Shown here one piece after another: positions 16,681-24,116 of a stretch of 34,095 bases of DNA. The notes under the pieces were generated by a model. The model searched no databases. It worked only from the letters and a program-made list of their open reading frames with translations, and was not told where the DNA came from. Origin of the DNA: Chlorobiota bacterium (lineage in GTDB: Bacteria; Bacteroidota; Bacteroidia; Bacteroidales; F082). Where the stretch lies: NCBI GenBank assembly GCA_013151215.1, contig JAADIS010000109.1, positions 1 through 34,095 of the forward strand. The letters run 5' to 3'. Each line of letters opens with the position of its first letter. The stretch's first letter is position 1. Made by a program: the position numbers and the translations under genes.

Positions 16681-17955
16681 ATGCTCCGGTTAAAATACAT
16701 ACGCGATAATAAACAGGAAGTTATCGATCGCCTGAAAATAAAGAATTTCGATGCAACCGATTTGGTTGAAGAACTTTTAAAAGTTGACGAAACAAGAAGA
16801 TCGGCACAAAAAGAACTTGACGACAGCCTAGCAGTTTCCAAACAATTATCAAAGGAAATTGGTATGTTTTTTAAGTCTGGGCAAAAAGAAAAAGCCGAAG
16901 AAGCAAGAGCAAAAACCACCGAGTTAAAGCAAAAAGCAAAGGATCTGGAAGCCTTGATGAATACATCTGCCGAAGAAGTTCGAAGGATTTTGTTCGAGAT
17001 ACCAAACCTCCCCCATTCATCGGTTCCTGCCGGAAAATCGGATGCCGACAACGAGATAATACATGAAGAAGGCAATATGCCTCAACTTAGCGATGACGCA
17101 AAACTTCCGCATTGGGAACTCACTGATAAATATCAGATAATAGATTTTGATCTCGGAAGCAAAGTTAGCGGCGCCGGCTTCCCCTTTTACCGCGGCAAAG
17201 GTGCCCGTTTGCAGAGAGCACTAATAAATTTCTTCCTCGACCAAGCTATTGACGCAGGATATCTCGAATATCAACCACCATTGTTAATAAACGAAGCATC
17301 AGGAATAGGAACAGGTCAACTTCCCGACAAGGAAGGACAGATGTATCACGATGCTCAGGACAATCTCTATTTGATCCCCACCGCCGAAGTCCCGATCACG
17401 AACATCTACCGAAACGTGATTTTAAAAGAAGAGGACTTCCCAATTAAAAACGTGGCATATTCTAATTGTTTCCGCCGCGAGGCAGGCTCGTATGGCAAGG
17501 ACGTAAGAGGATTGAACAGACTCCATCAATTCGATAAGGTGGAGATAGTCCAAATACAGCATCCCGACAAATCTTATGAAACTTTGGAGGAAATGAAGGA
17601 CTATGTTGCCGAATTGTTGCGCAAATTGGAACTTCCGTTCAGGATTTTGCGCCTCTGCGGAGGCGATGTCAGTTTTACATCGGCTTTAACTTTCGACTTT
17701 GAAGTGTTTTCGGCCGCACAGGAGCGTTGGCTCGAAGTTAGCTCGGTATCCAATTTCGAGAGCTTTCAGGCAAACCGCATGATGTGCCGCTTTAAGGGCA
17801 AAGACGGCAAAACTAATCTTGTCCACACTCTTAACGGCAGTGCGCTGGCTTTGCCGCGAATTGTTGCCGCCTTGCTCGAAAACATGCAAACCGCTGAAGG
17901 GATTAAAATCCCGAAAGTCCTGGCGCCTTATACAGGATTCGATATAATTGACTGA
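16681..17955 (+). CDS. serS: Seryl-tRNA synthetase
   Basis: A 424-residue class II aminoacyl-tRNA synthetase that charges tRNA-Ser (and tRNA-Sec where present) in the cytoplasm. The N-terminal region (about 25-105) is a charged heptad-rich coiled coil that grips the tRNA variable arm. The catalytic core follows, with the motif 2 loop CFRREAGSYGKDVRGLNRLH, the serine-binding TAEVPITN segment, and motif 3 (LNGSALALPRIVAALLENMQ). Length and start (MLRLKYIRDNKQEVIDRL) are typical. In many Bacteroidota serS lies close to rplU-rpmA; here a roughly 2.3-kb AT-rich insert separates them. Its stop is 2 nt before the ATG of a downstream lipoprotein gene, implying co-transcription. Confidence 0.98.
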   Translation: MLRLKYIRDNKQEVIDRLKIKNFDATDLVEELLKVDETRRSAQKELDDSLAVSKQLSKEIGMFFKSGQKEKAEEARAKTTELKQKAKDLEALMNTSAEEVRRILFEIPNLPHSSVPAGKSDADNEIIHEEGNMPQLSDDAKLPHWELTDKYQIIDFDLGSKVSGAGFPFYRGKGARLQRALINFFLDQAIDAGYLEYQPPLLINEASGIGTGQLPDKEGQMYHDAQDNLYLIPTAEVPITNIYRNVILKEEDFPIKNVAYSNCFRREAGSYGKDVRGLNRLHQFDKVEIVQIQHPDKSYETLEEMKDYVAELLRKLELPFRILRLCGGDVSFTSALTFDFEVFSAAQERWLEVSSVSNFESFQANRMMCRFKGKDGKTNLVHTLNGSALALPRIVAALLENMQTAEGIKIPKVLAPYTGFDIID

Positions 17956-17957
17956 TT

Positions 17958-18477
17958 ATGAGACCTGCCATGATTTTCCTCTTGACGTTTTTACTTGCCT
18001 CCTGCAATCTGGTCGATAATAAAGACATGATTGCCAGAGTTGACAGTGTGTCGTATCACTTGAACAAGACAGCCGAGGTTTTCCTGACACCCTGGCTGTG
18101 AAAGAGAATTATAAAAGCGTCATAAGCAATATCAATAAACTGAATGAGCTCGAGCTGAACGCCAACCATAGTTTTCTCAACGACTATGGCATACTAAAAA
18201 AGGGCTTTAAGGAGTTTATAAGAACAAATCCTTATACCATCGACGAACTGAGGTTTTGCAATAAACAATTGGAAGATCTCAAAGCCGATATAAGGAACCA
18301 TAAATTGAGCAAAGAGGGGAGTTCGGGCTTTATCTGAAGCACGAGGCCAACGCAGCTCAAAGCTTAAGGGTAAAAATGAGTTATTATCAATGGAGGCTGC
18401 AAAGCCAGACAAATAAATTCAAACTATTGAACCCCAAGGTTAATAGATTAATTGACAGTTTGTTATCACTTAAATAA
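17958..18477 (+). pseudogene. Lipoprotein gene with two apparent single-base deletions
   Basis: Three consecutive frames make one protein. Frame one starts at 17958 with a lipoprotein signal (MRPAMIFLLTFLLASC, Cys16) and stops after 47 residues at 18099. Adding one T to the TTTT run near 18079-18082 continues it as EVFPDTLAVKENYKSVISN. That frame stops at 18335, but adding one G to the GGGG run near 18316-18319 continues as KEGEFGLYLKHEANAAQSL through to a TAA at 18475-18477. The repaired product would be 173 residues, a helical lipoprotein of unknown function. It is tightly packed between serS (2-nt gap) and the TPR gene (6-nt gap), so all three are probably one operon. Either the gene is decaying or two homopolymer sequencing errors are present; the neighbouring long genes are intact. 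Confidence 0.75.
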
Positions 18478-18483
18478 TTTATT

Positions 18484-20349
18484 TTGAAGTTGCTTAAATA
18501 TATAGTTTTGTTCTCCTTGGTTTTTTGTTCCCCCTTTTGGGGAAATATTAATGCCCAGCAAATTAAAAAAGTACAACTTCAAAAAAGCCATGCCGGCCAA
18601 CAAAGGAATTCATCAGCCGAAAGGCTTGCAATGAGTTATTACCGAAATGGCGAATTCGAGAAAGCCGCTTCTTTGTTTTCGCAGCTTTACAATCAAAATC
18701 CCACCAACTTTTACTATAACTATTATTTTAACAGCCTTGTAAAGCTTAAAAATTTCAAGGAAGCCGAGAAGCTTTCCAAGAAACAAAACAGGCGTACGGG
18801 AATGCTAAGGTATAAAATCGACCTGGCTTATGTGTATGATATGGAAGGGAACAAAAAAAAGGCCATCAACACCCTGGACAAGCTAACGAACAAGATCCCG
18901 GGCAATAGAAGCCAGGTTATGCGATTGGCATCGGCCTTGCAACAGAGGGGCTATTACGGAACAGCGGCAAAAGTTTATGAAAAAGCCCGCCTGCAGAACA
19001 ATAATGCATACGAGATGGAATTGGCGAACGCATATCAGCTGACCGGCGATTACGATAAGATGTTCGAGCATTATTTGAGCCACCTGGAACAAAACCCGGA
19101 TGACCGGCAGATGATAAAAAACCGTATCCAGACTTTATTGAGGTACGATGTGAACGACAACCTGAACAAGACTTTAAAGGAAAAACTGATTTTGAAGACC
19201 AGGGAATTCCCCGACAACGAGATGTTTGCCGAGTTCCTGCTCTGGTATTCCATGCAGTCGGAAGATTTCGATATGGCCTTCAAACAGGCATCCGCACTTG
19301 ATCGCAGGTTTGGGAATGCCGAAGAATACCTGCTTGAAGTTGCCGACATCTCCCTGTCGAACAAAGATTATGAAACTGCTGCTAAAGCATATAAGTTCAT
19401 GATCGACAAGCATAAAAACGGAGCGTTTTACCTCGAGAGCTATAATGGATATTATAAGTCGCTTGTTGAAAAAGAAATTGAAGAAAACAATAGCGACCCG
19501 AAAATTTGGAAGAACCTCCAAAAAGCAGGTGTCAAAGCCCTCGAACAAGTAGGCGTCAACACATCAACAGTTGATATCTCGCGATTACTTGCTTACGTAA
19601 CTGCATTTAAATTAGGCGATTACGATGAGGCAAAAACTATATTGAACAATGCGCTCGAAATAAATTATGGCGATTTGAGCGACAAAAGCGAGCTTAAACT
19701 CGAACTGGCCGACATACTCGTCTTGCAGGATTTCATCTGGGACGCATCCTTGCTTTATTCGCAGATCGAGGGCGACATGAAATACGAGACCATCGGCCAC
19801 GAGGCCAAATTCCGTAATGCCAAATTGTTTTACTATGCAGGTGAGTTCCAATGGTCGCTCACACGCCTCGATATTTTAAAATCGGCCACATCTAAACTCA
19901 TTTCGAACGACGCCATAGAACTGAGCATGTTCATAAACACTATACTTGAAGAAGACACCATGGGCTTCGACTTAAGGAAGTTTGCCAAAGCCGACTTATA
20001 TTCTTTTAGAAATCAAAATGACTCGGCCGTGATTTATCTGAACAAGATACTGGCCACAAATTATTCCGGCAAAAGCCCTGAATATGCCACATATAAATTG
20101 GCGAAAGTTTTCAGCAATAGCGGGGAATATGAAAAATCGGATTCTTTATATACTTTGATGGTGGAAAAATTTCCGGAAAGCGTAAAAACAGATAACGCAA
20201 TTTTTGAGCAAGCAGAACTGAACCGCCTAAAATTAAATAATATCGACAAGGCCATGTCCTTATACCTAAAACTCATGAAAGACTTCCCCGACAGCGTATA
20301 TACAGGTGAGGCAAGAATGAGATATCGAAAACTGAAAGAGGAGGAATAG
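18484..20349 (+). CDS. Secreted tetratricopeptide-repeat protein
   Basis: A 621-residue TPR protein. The start is a TTG at 18484, needed to include the signal peptide (KLLKYIVLFSLVFCSPFWGN, cleavage near INAQ); no in-frame ATG is present before residue about 50. TPR units are visible throughout, for example YYRNGEFEKAASLFSQLYNQ (about 52-71), YYGTAAKVYEKARLQN (about 157-172), YETAAKAYKFMIDKH, SGEYEKSDSLYTLMVEKFP and IDKAMSLYLKLMKDFPDS near the C-terminus. The protein is probably periplasmic and acts as a scaffold. It sits 6 nt after the broken lipoprotein gene, and the two may once have formed a periplasmic complex. Exact function is unknown. Confidence 0.9.
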   Translation: MKLLKYIVLFSLVFCSPFWGNINAQQIKKVQLQKSHAGQQRNSSAERLAMSYYRNGEFEKAASLFSQLYNQNPTNFYYNYYFNSLVKLKNFKEAEKLSKKQNRRTGMLRYKIDLAYVYDMEGNKKKAINTLDKLTNKIPGNRSQVMRLASALQQRGYYGTAAKVYEKARLQNNNAYEMELANAYQLTGDYDKMFEHYLSHLEQNPDDRQMIKNRIQTLLRYDVNDNLNKTLKEKLILKTREFPDNEMFAEFLLWYSMQSEDFDMAFKQASALDRRFGNAEEYLLEVADISLSNKDYETAAKAYKFMIDKHKNGAFYLESYNGYYKSLVEKEIEENNSDPKIWKNLQKAGVKALEQVGVNTSTVDISRLLAYVTAFKLGDYDEAKTILNNALEINYGDLSDKSELKLELADILVLQDFIWDASLLYSQIEGDMKYETIGHEAKFRNAKLFYYAGEFQWSLTRLDILKSATSKLISNDAIELSMFINTILEEDTMGFDLRKFAKADLYSFRNQNDSAVIYLNKILATNYSGKSPEYATYKLAKVFSNSGEYEKSDSLYTLMVEKFPESVKTDNAIFEQAELNRLKLNNIDKAMSLYLKLMKDFPDSVYTGEARMRYRKLKEEE

Positions 20350-20436
20350 TCATTTTTAGTTTGTGGGAATAAAAATCTGCTGCTGGCAGCAACCAGGAAG
20401 AGCCCGCCATATTTGCATTTTTTGTTATTTTTGAAG

Positions 20437-21198
20437 ATGATTTCAGAAGAAACCTTCAATTATTTGCTTTATGCATGGATTGCGACAGCAATAATAATCT
20501 TTCCCGTATTACTCAGAATCACAGTCCCTTATGGTCGTCATACAACCAATACATGGGGTCCGACCATCAATAACAGGCTTGGTTGGATACTAATGGAATT
20601 ACCTGTGATTTTGGTGTTCTCATGGTTTTTGTTCAGCAACGGACAGAGACTTTCAAATGCTGTTTTAGTGATTTATTCCCTGTTTATGCTTCATTATCTG
20701 AACAGGGTTTTTGTATTCCCATTTAGATTGAGGACTAATGGAAAGCGTATGCCCATAACCATAGTGGTATTTGGGATTTTCTTCAATCTCGCAAATGGAT
20801 TTTTCAATGGTTATTGGCTTTCAAAATACAGTTCGACATACGATAACACATGGTTCTCCGACCCGCGGTTTATAATCGGGATTATCATATTTTTTGCCGG
20901 GATGTTTATTAATATAAAATCCGACAACAAATTATTGTCGCTGCGCAAAGGGGGCAAAAAAGGATATTACATCCCTAAAGGAGGCCTTTTTAACTATATA
21001 TCGTCACCAAATTTGTTCGGTGAGATTATCGAATGGACAGGCTGGGCTGTTTTAAGTTGGTGTCTGCCCACTTTTTCTTTCGCTCTATGGACATTTGCAA
21101 ACCTAGTTCCACGCGCCATTGACCACCATCGTTGGTATAAACGCCGTTTTGATGACTATCCTAAAAACCGCAAAGCCGTTTTTCCAGGCCTGCTTTGA
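20437..21198 (+). CDS. Steroid 5-alpha-reductase-like membrane protein (3-oxo-5-alpha-steroid 4-dehydrogenase family)
   Basis: A 253-residue polytopic protein (about six helices). The C-terminal half carries the features of the steroid 5-alpha-reductase fold: NIKSDNKLLSLRKGGKKGYY, IPKGGLFNYISSPNLFGEII, EWTGWAVLSW, and a final HHRWYKRRFDDYPKNRKAVFP. In eukaryotes such enzymes reduce the C4-C5 double bond of 3-oxo-steroids with NADPH, and the SPNLFGEI and terminal YP-RKA segments bind cofactor. The bacterial substrate is unknown. I start at the ATG at 20437; a longer reading from a TTG at 20413 would run through a -7-like box (TATTTTTG, 20426-20433). A stand-alone gene. Confidence 0.88.
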   Translation: MISEETFNYLLYAWIATAIIIFPVLLRITVPYGRHTTNTWGPTINNRLGWILMELPVILVFSWFLFSNGQRLSNAVLVIYSLFMLHYLNRVFVFPFRLRTNGKRMPITIVVFGIFFNLANGFFNGYWLSKYSSTYDNTWFSDPRFIIGIIIFFAGMFINIKSDNKLLSLRKGGKKGYYIPKGGLFNYISSPNLFGEIIEWTGWAVLSWCLPTFSFALWTFANLVPRAIDHHRWYKRRFDDYPKNRKAVFPGLL

Positions 21199-21315
21199 TA
21201 AAGCATCTTTAATTCTATCAATCGTCAACGATTACCGGTCCTTTTAGATTGATTTCTTGAATGATGCCAAAAACGTTAAATACAAATTTAGCTTTCAATG
21301 TAAAAAGTAATTTGT

Positions 21316-21329
21316 GGAACTTTAGTTCC
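21316..21329. repeat. Short palindrome at the -33 region of the pentapeptide-repeat gene
   Basis: GGAAC (21316-21320), loop ttta, GTTCC (21325-21329) is a perfect 5-bp inverted repeat. It lies about 20 nt before the -7 box and could be an operator half-site pair or chance. Confidence 0.3.
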
Positions 21330-21348
21330 GTTTATATGATATTATAAT

Positions 21349-21356
21349 TAGTTTTG
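21349..21356 (+). promoter_or_regulatory. Promoter -7 box of the pentapeptide-repeat gene
   Basis: TAGTTTTG matches TAnnTTTG. The transcript would start near 21362, about 36 nt before the ATG at 21398. The -33 position is TTCC, a poor match, which would fit a weak or activated promoter. The rest of the 200-nt gap after the 5-alpha-reductase gene shows nothing I can name. Confidence 0.45.
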
Positions 21357-21397
21357 TAAGGCTAATGGTTTAACACCCAAAAATCCGGAACACAAAA

Positions 21398-21970
21398 ATG
21401 GAAATATATATAGAAGATAAAGAATTCAAAAAACTGACTTTCACTGAAAAGCCACTTGAAAAGGGAGAATATGAATGTTGTACTTTCTCAAATTGTGATT
21501 TCTCAAATTCCGAATTGTCGAGCACAATATTTTTAGACTGCGAATTTGTTAATTGTAATTTAAGTATGGTTAAATTAACGGGTACAGCCTTGAGAGGGGT
21601 AAAATTCAAAGACTGCAAAATGTTGGGGATAAATTTTGAAAATTGTAATGAATTCGGGCTTGAAGTATCATTTGAAAATTGTGTAATTAACCATTGCATA
21701 TTTTATAAAACTAAATTAAAAAAGACTTTTTTTAGCAACTCGCAAATTCACGAAACAGATTTTACGGAATGTGATTTGACAAATTCCGTTTTTGACAATT
21801 GTGATTTAACAAGGGCAACTTTTGAATATTCGATACTTGAAGATGTTGATTTTACAACTGCGTATAACTTTGCTATCGACCCTGAATTCAACAAGATAAA
21901 AAAAGCAAAGTTCTCAACAGAAAACATTTCGGGGCTTTTAACAAAATACGATATTAAAATAGTGGGATAG
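21398..21970 (+). CDS. Pentapeptide-repeat protein, Qnr/McbG-like
   Basis: A 190-residue protein made of A(D/N)LXX-type pentapeptides with central F or L, for example CTFSNCDFSNSELSSTIFLD, VKFKDCKMLGINFENC and DFTECDLTNSVFDNCDLTRA. Such repeats fold into a right-handed quadrilateral beta-helix. Two coils separated by a break (about 85-100) and a C-terminal cap, DFTTAYNFAIDPEFNKIKKA followed by GLLTKYDI, resemble Qnr, McbG and MfpA, which mimic DNA and protect gyrase or topoisomerase IV from quinolones or microcin B17. The C-terminal cap similarity is the best argument for that subgroup, but it is by eye only. There is no signal peptide, so it is cytoplasmic. A resistance role is an inference; many relatives have no known function. 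Confidence 0.85.
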   Translation: MEIYIEDKEFKKLTFTEKPLEKGEYECCTFSNCDFSNSELSSTIFLDCEFVNCNLSMVKLTGTALRGVKFKDCKMLGINFENCNEFGLEVSFENCVINHCIFYKTKLKKTFFSNSQIHETDFTECDLTNSVFDNCDLTRATFEYSILEDVDFTTAYNFAIDPEFNKIKKAKFSTENISGLLTKYDIKIVG

Positions 21971-21971
21971 A

Positions 21972-22100
21972 ATGTACAAAAAAGCAATAATAGATAAATC
22001 AACTTCAGAGAAATTAATTGGGAATGATGACAAGGCGAAAAATAATTTCGTCCAATCCATGCTGCTTCATCTTCGTAAATTTGTAATACATATGACTTAA
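21972..22100 (+). CDS. Possible 42-residue small ORF
   Basis: ATG at 21972, one base after the pentapeptide gene stop, opens MYKKAIIDKSTSEKLIGNDD and continues to a TAA at 22098. It has no recognisable motif and could equally be non-coding or the remnant of a longer gene. A -7-like box overlaps its 3' end. Confidence 0.25.
   Translation: MYKKAIIDKSTSEKLIGNDDKAKNNFVQSMLLHLRKFVIHMT
22076..22083 (+). promoter_or_regulatory. Possible -7 box for the cysteine-cluster gene
   Basis: TAAATTTG matches TAnnTTTG about 35 nt before the ATG at 22118, with no good -33 partner at normal spacing. A purine stretch (gggggaaa) directly before the ATG may help ribosome binding. Confidence 0.3.
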
Positions 22101-22117
22101 CAAACAATCGGGGGAAA

Positions 22118-22630
22118 ATGAAAATAGAAACTGACTTAAATATTATTAAAAGAAACTCGGAAATCAGAGAAGAAGAAAATTATAGCTTCAGGAGTTTTTT
22201 AAAAGGTCGTAACCCTGACACAATCGACAAATTAGTTCGTGGTTTTTATGAAGAAGTTCTCGAACTTATTGATTGTACAGAATGTGCGAATTGCTGTATT
22301 GAATTAGAAATCTGTTTTAATATTGAAGAAATAGGCCGTTTAAGCAAACATCTGGAAATAGACAAACATGAATTCATTGCCAAATCAACAAAAGCCGACA
22401 AATTCGGTGACAAAGACAAATTTTACCTGAATTCAAAGCCATGTCGATTTTTAAGCAACAAAAAATGCACGATTTATGAATTACGACCCGAGGAATGCGA
22501 TTCATTCCCAAATATACACAAAGACAATTTTAATTCCAGACTCATGAATATAATAGAAAACTATGCGATATGCCCAATAGTTTATAATGTTTACGAACTT
22601 TTAAAACGAGAATTTAAATTTAGGCCATGA
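22118..22630 (+). CDS. YkgJ-family cysteine-cluster protein (putative zinc/iron-chelating domain)
   Basis: A 170-residue cytoplasmic protein with the CxxCxxCC-type cluster: CTECANCC at about 59-66, then CRFLSNKKCTIYELRPEECD with Cys at about 109, 116 and 127, and a further Cys near 151. Spacing CxxCxxCC, then C-(6)-C-(8-10)-C, fits the UPF0153/YkgJ family, whose cysteines are thought to hold a metal or Fe-S centre. The biochemical role is unknown. A charged helical N-terminus (about 1-45) precedes the cluster. The stop codon overlaps the next start (ATGA), so the following small protein is probably translationally coupled and may be a partner. Confidence 0.85.
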   Translation: MKIETDLNIIKRNSEIREEENYSFRSFLKGRNPDTIDKLVRGFYEEVLELIDCTECANCCIELEICFNIEEIGRLSKHLEIDKHEFIAKSTKADKFGDKDKFYLNSKPCRFLSNKKCTIYELRPEECDSFPNIHKDNFNSRLMNIIENYAICPIVYNVYELLKREFKFRP

Positions 22631-22815
22631 CACCTTTTTTTGATGACGACGGAACTGAAATAAATCCTGACTTAGTACCAAAACCGGGTCTTTGTCTGAT
22701 TTGTAAAAAACAAGACGACCCGGAAGAAGAGATTCTTTGTACCTTAAATATACTTGACCAAAGAGATGATGATGAGTTTAAATGTTTTGCATTTGAAAAT
22801 AAGGAAGTATCCTAA
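22627..22815 (+). CDS. Small acidic CxxC protein coupled to the cysteine-cluster gene
   Basis: A 62-residue, very acidic protein that I do not recognise. It contains CLIC (residues 23-26) and two further cysteines (about 38 and 52), giving four possible metal ligands. Its ATG overlaps the stop of the YkgJ-family gene by 4 nt, strong evidence that it is translated and works with that protein. It might be a metal-site chaperone or a substrate, but nothing in the sequence decides this. Confidence 0.7.
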   Translation: MTPFFDDDGTEINPDLVPKPGLCLICKKQDDPEEEILCTLNILDQRDDDEFKCFAFENKEVS

Positions 22816-22871
22816 GGATTAATCCAGGATAATATGAATCCACAATTTTGGTTTACATACATTTAGGATAC
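22807..22871. repeat. Inverted repeat between convergent genes
   Basis: gtatcctaa (22807-22815) and ttaggatac (22863-22871) are exact reverse complements around 47 nt. The first arm overlaps the end of the small CxxC gene. An additional palindrome GGATTAATCC lies at 22816-22825. It may be a bidirectional terminator, though no T-run follows. Confidence 0.35.
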
Positions 22872-22896
22872 CACCCTTAATCCCAATTAGCCCTTA

Positions 22897-23442
22897 TTAC
22901 TGCTGGCCGGTTAACTGCATCATCAGGCCAAGACCATTAGTGGTTTGCCATTCTGCAGTTATTTTTCCGTTTTTTAGCTCGCGTATAAACTGTCCGGATG
23001 CAATAACTGTTTTTTTTGTTGCCGGAACACCAAACCATTCACCAATATGTTTCATCCTGTTTGTATAATCAACCGATACTAAATCACCTTCCGCGATCAC
23101 TCTTGGGAAATCCATCTTCATATCAGTAAAGGCTGTTGATAAAACTCCTTTCATAAAACCGATATACTCTTGCTTTCCTATCGCAGGGCGGCCGTCTCCA
23201 ATATACATAAAATCATCTGATAATAAAGCATTCACTTTTCCCCAATTTCCGGCCATAATTGCCTTTGAAAGATTTAATGTTATCTCTTTGTTTTCCTTTA
23301 ATTTTTCTTCTTTCATCTTTTTTACTGTTTTTAAATTATTTATTTCTGTTTTTATTTTAGCAAATTCGCTTTTACTAGCACCGTTACAAGATGTCAATAG
23401 TATGCCGGAACTCATTAGTACAATGAATAAATATCGTTTCAT
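22897..23442 (-). CDS. SnoaL/NTF2-like lipoprotein
   Basis: A 181-residue lipoprotein. The signal MKRYLFIVLMSSGILLTSC has a canonical lipobox (LTSC, Cys19). A short charged helical linker (about 25-50, KTEINNLKTVKKMKEEKLKE) leads to an NTF2/SnoaL-like alpha+beta domain (about 52-175): NLSKAIMAGNWGKVNALLSD, IGKQEYIGFMKG, VDYTNRMKHIGEWFGVPATK and IRELKNGKITAEWQTTNGLG. This pattern matches SnoaL-like ester-cyclase proteins, where the cone-shaped pocket binds a small hydrophobic ligand. The true substrate is unknown. It is transcribed divergently from an HxlR-type regulator, 126 nt away, which probably controls it. Confidence 0.87.
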   Translation of the reverse strand: MKRYLFIVLMSSGILLTSCNGASKSEFAKIKTEINNLKTVKKMKEEKLKENKEITLNLSKAIMAGNWGKVNALLSDDFMYIGDGRPAIGKQEYIGFMKGVLSTAFTDMKMDFPRVIAEGDLVSVDYTNRMKHIGEWFGVPATKKTVIASGQFIRELKNGKITAEWQTTNGLGLMMQLTGQQ

Positions 23443-23477
23443 CTGATATAAAAATTAATTAAACATGGGGCGAAACT

Positions 23478-23521
23478 AAAGTAAATACTTTCATTATTTA
23501 ATATACTACCCAAAATGAAAG
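23478..23521. promoter_or_regulatory. Nested palindromes between the SnoaL lipoprotein and hxlR-type genes (candidate operator)
   Basis: AAAGTA-AA-TACTTT (23478-23491) is a perfect 6-bp inverted repeat. Its right arm overlaps CTTTCATT (23488-23495), which pairs exactly with AATGAAAG (23514-23521). Further right, GGTAAGTA (from about 23533) carries the AAGTA half-site type seen upstream of HxlR-family genes. Both divergent promoters must lie within these 126 nt, so this is a natural site for autoregulation. Binding is inferred. Confidence 0.45.
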
Positions 23522-23568
23522 CACTATCTTTTTGGTAAGTAAAGGGCTTTTATTCTTACATTCGCAAA

Positions 23569-23895
23569 ATGAAAACATATCAGTTAAACGGAACCATATA
23601 TTATTGCCCTGTGGATTTAACACTAAGTGTAATCGGCGGCAGATGGCAGGGTCTGGTTATTTATTCGTTGAGGGAAAAAGCAAAAAGATTCAATGAGATA
23701 AAGAGGGAACTTGTTACAATCAACGACAAAATGCTCTCACAAACTTTAAAAAAATTAGTTGAGCAAGAAATCCTTAACAGAAAATCATATAACGAAATAC
23801 CACCAAAGGTAGAATACTCATTAACGGAAAAAGGGAAAAAACTCTTGCCGATATTCACCCAAATGGAAAAATGGGGAAAGGAAGCCGTTCTATAA
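23569..23895 (+). CDS. HxlR-family winged-helix transcriptional regulator
   Basis: A 108-residue DNA-binding protein of typical HxlR length. It has the hallmark N-terminus CPVDLTLSVIGGRWQGLVIY, with the conserved cysteine at about residue 13, then helix-turn-helix and wing: RFNEIKRELVTINDKMLSQT (recognition) and NRKSYNEIPPKVEYSLTEKG (wing). Family members such as YodB and HypR use the first cysteine to sense electrophiles or oxidants; whether this one does so is inference. It faces the SnoaL-like lipoprotein gene and palindromes lie between them, fitting local repression. No typical -7 box is obvious, so promoter placement is uncertain. Confidence 0.93.
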   Translation: MKTYQLNGTIYYCPVDLTLSVIGGRWQGLVIYSLREKAKRFNEIKRELVTINDKMLSQTLKKLVEQEILNRKSYNEIPPKVEYSLTEKGKKLLPIFTQMEKWGKEAVL

Positions 23896-24078
23896 AATTG
23901 AACACGGTTTACTAATTTACAACTTCTTATCAATCAACTTTTTACACAACAACTTATTCGCATTTTTACTGTAACTACCAGAACGATTTAAACAAAGGTA
24001 TAATGGCCAGTAGTTCAGATTATTTAACCAAGCCTACGGAACAAGTTGAATACAGGCCTTGAAACATTATCAGGGGTA

Positions 24079-24107
24079 TTTGTTACACTAAAATATTTTT
24101 ACTTTTG
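24079..24107 (+). promoter_or_regulatory. Promoter of dxs
   Basis: TTTG (24079-24082), a 17-nt spacer and TACTTTTG (24100-24107) match the consensus. The transcript would start about 24112-24114, only 3-5 nt before the ATG at 24117. The remaining 180 nt between the HxlR gene and here show no convincing gene. Confidence 0.6.
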
Positions 24108-24116
24108 CATCCGCTT

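Noticed and set aside
20375-20390. gctgctggcagc hairpin after the TPR gene as a terminator
   Set aside because: The stem is short and no T-run follows on either strand.
23993-24000. CAAAGGTA, a minus-strand -7 box match (TACCTTTG)
   Set aside because: No -33 partner and no minus-strand gene follows; a chance match in AT-rich DNA is likely.
24003-24062. 19-codon frame (MASSSDYLTKPTEQVEYRP) between the HxlR gene and dxs
   Set aside because: Too short, no motif, and no promoter at a suitable distance.
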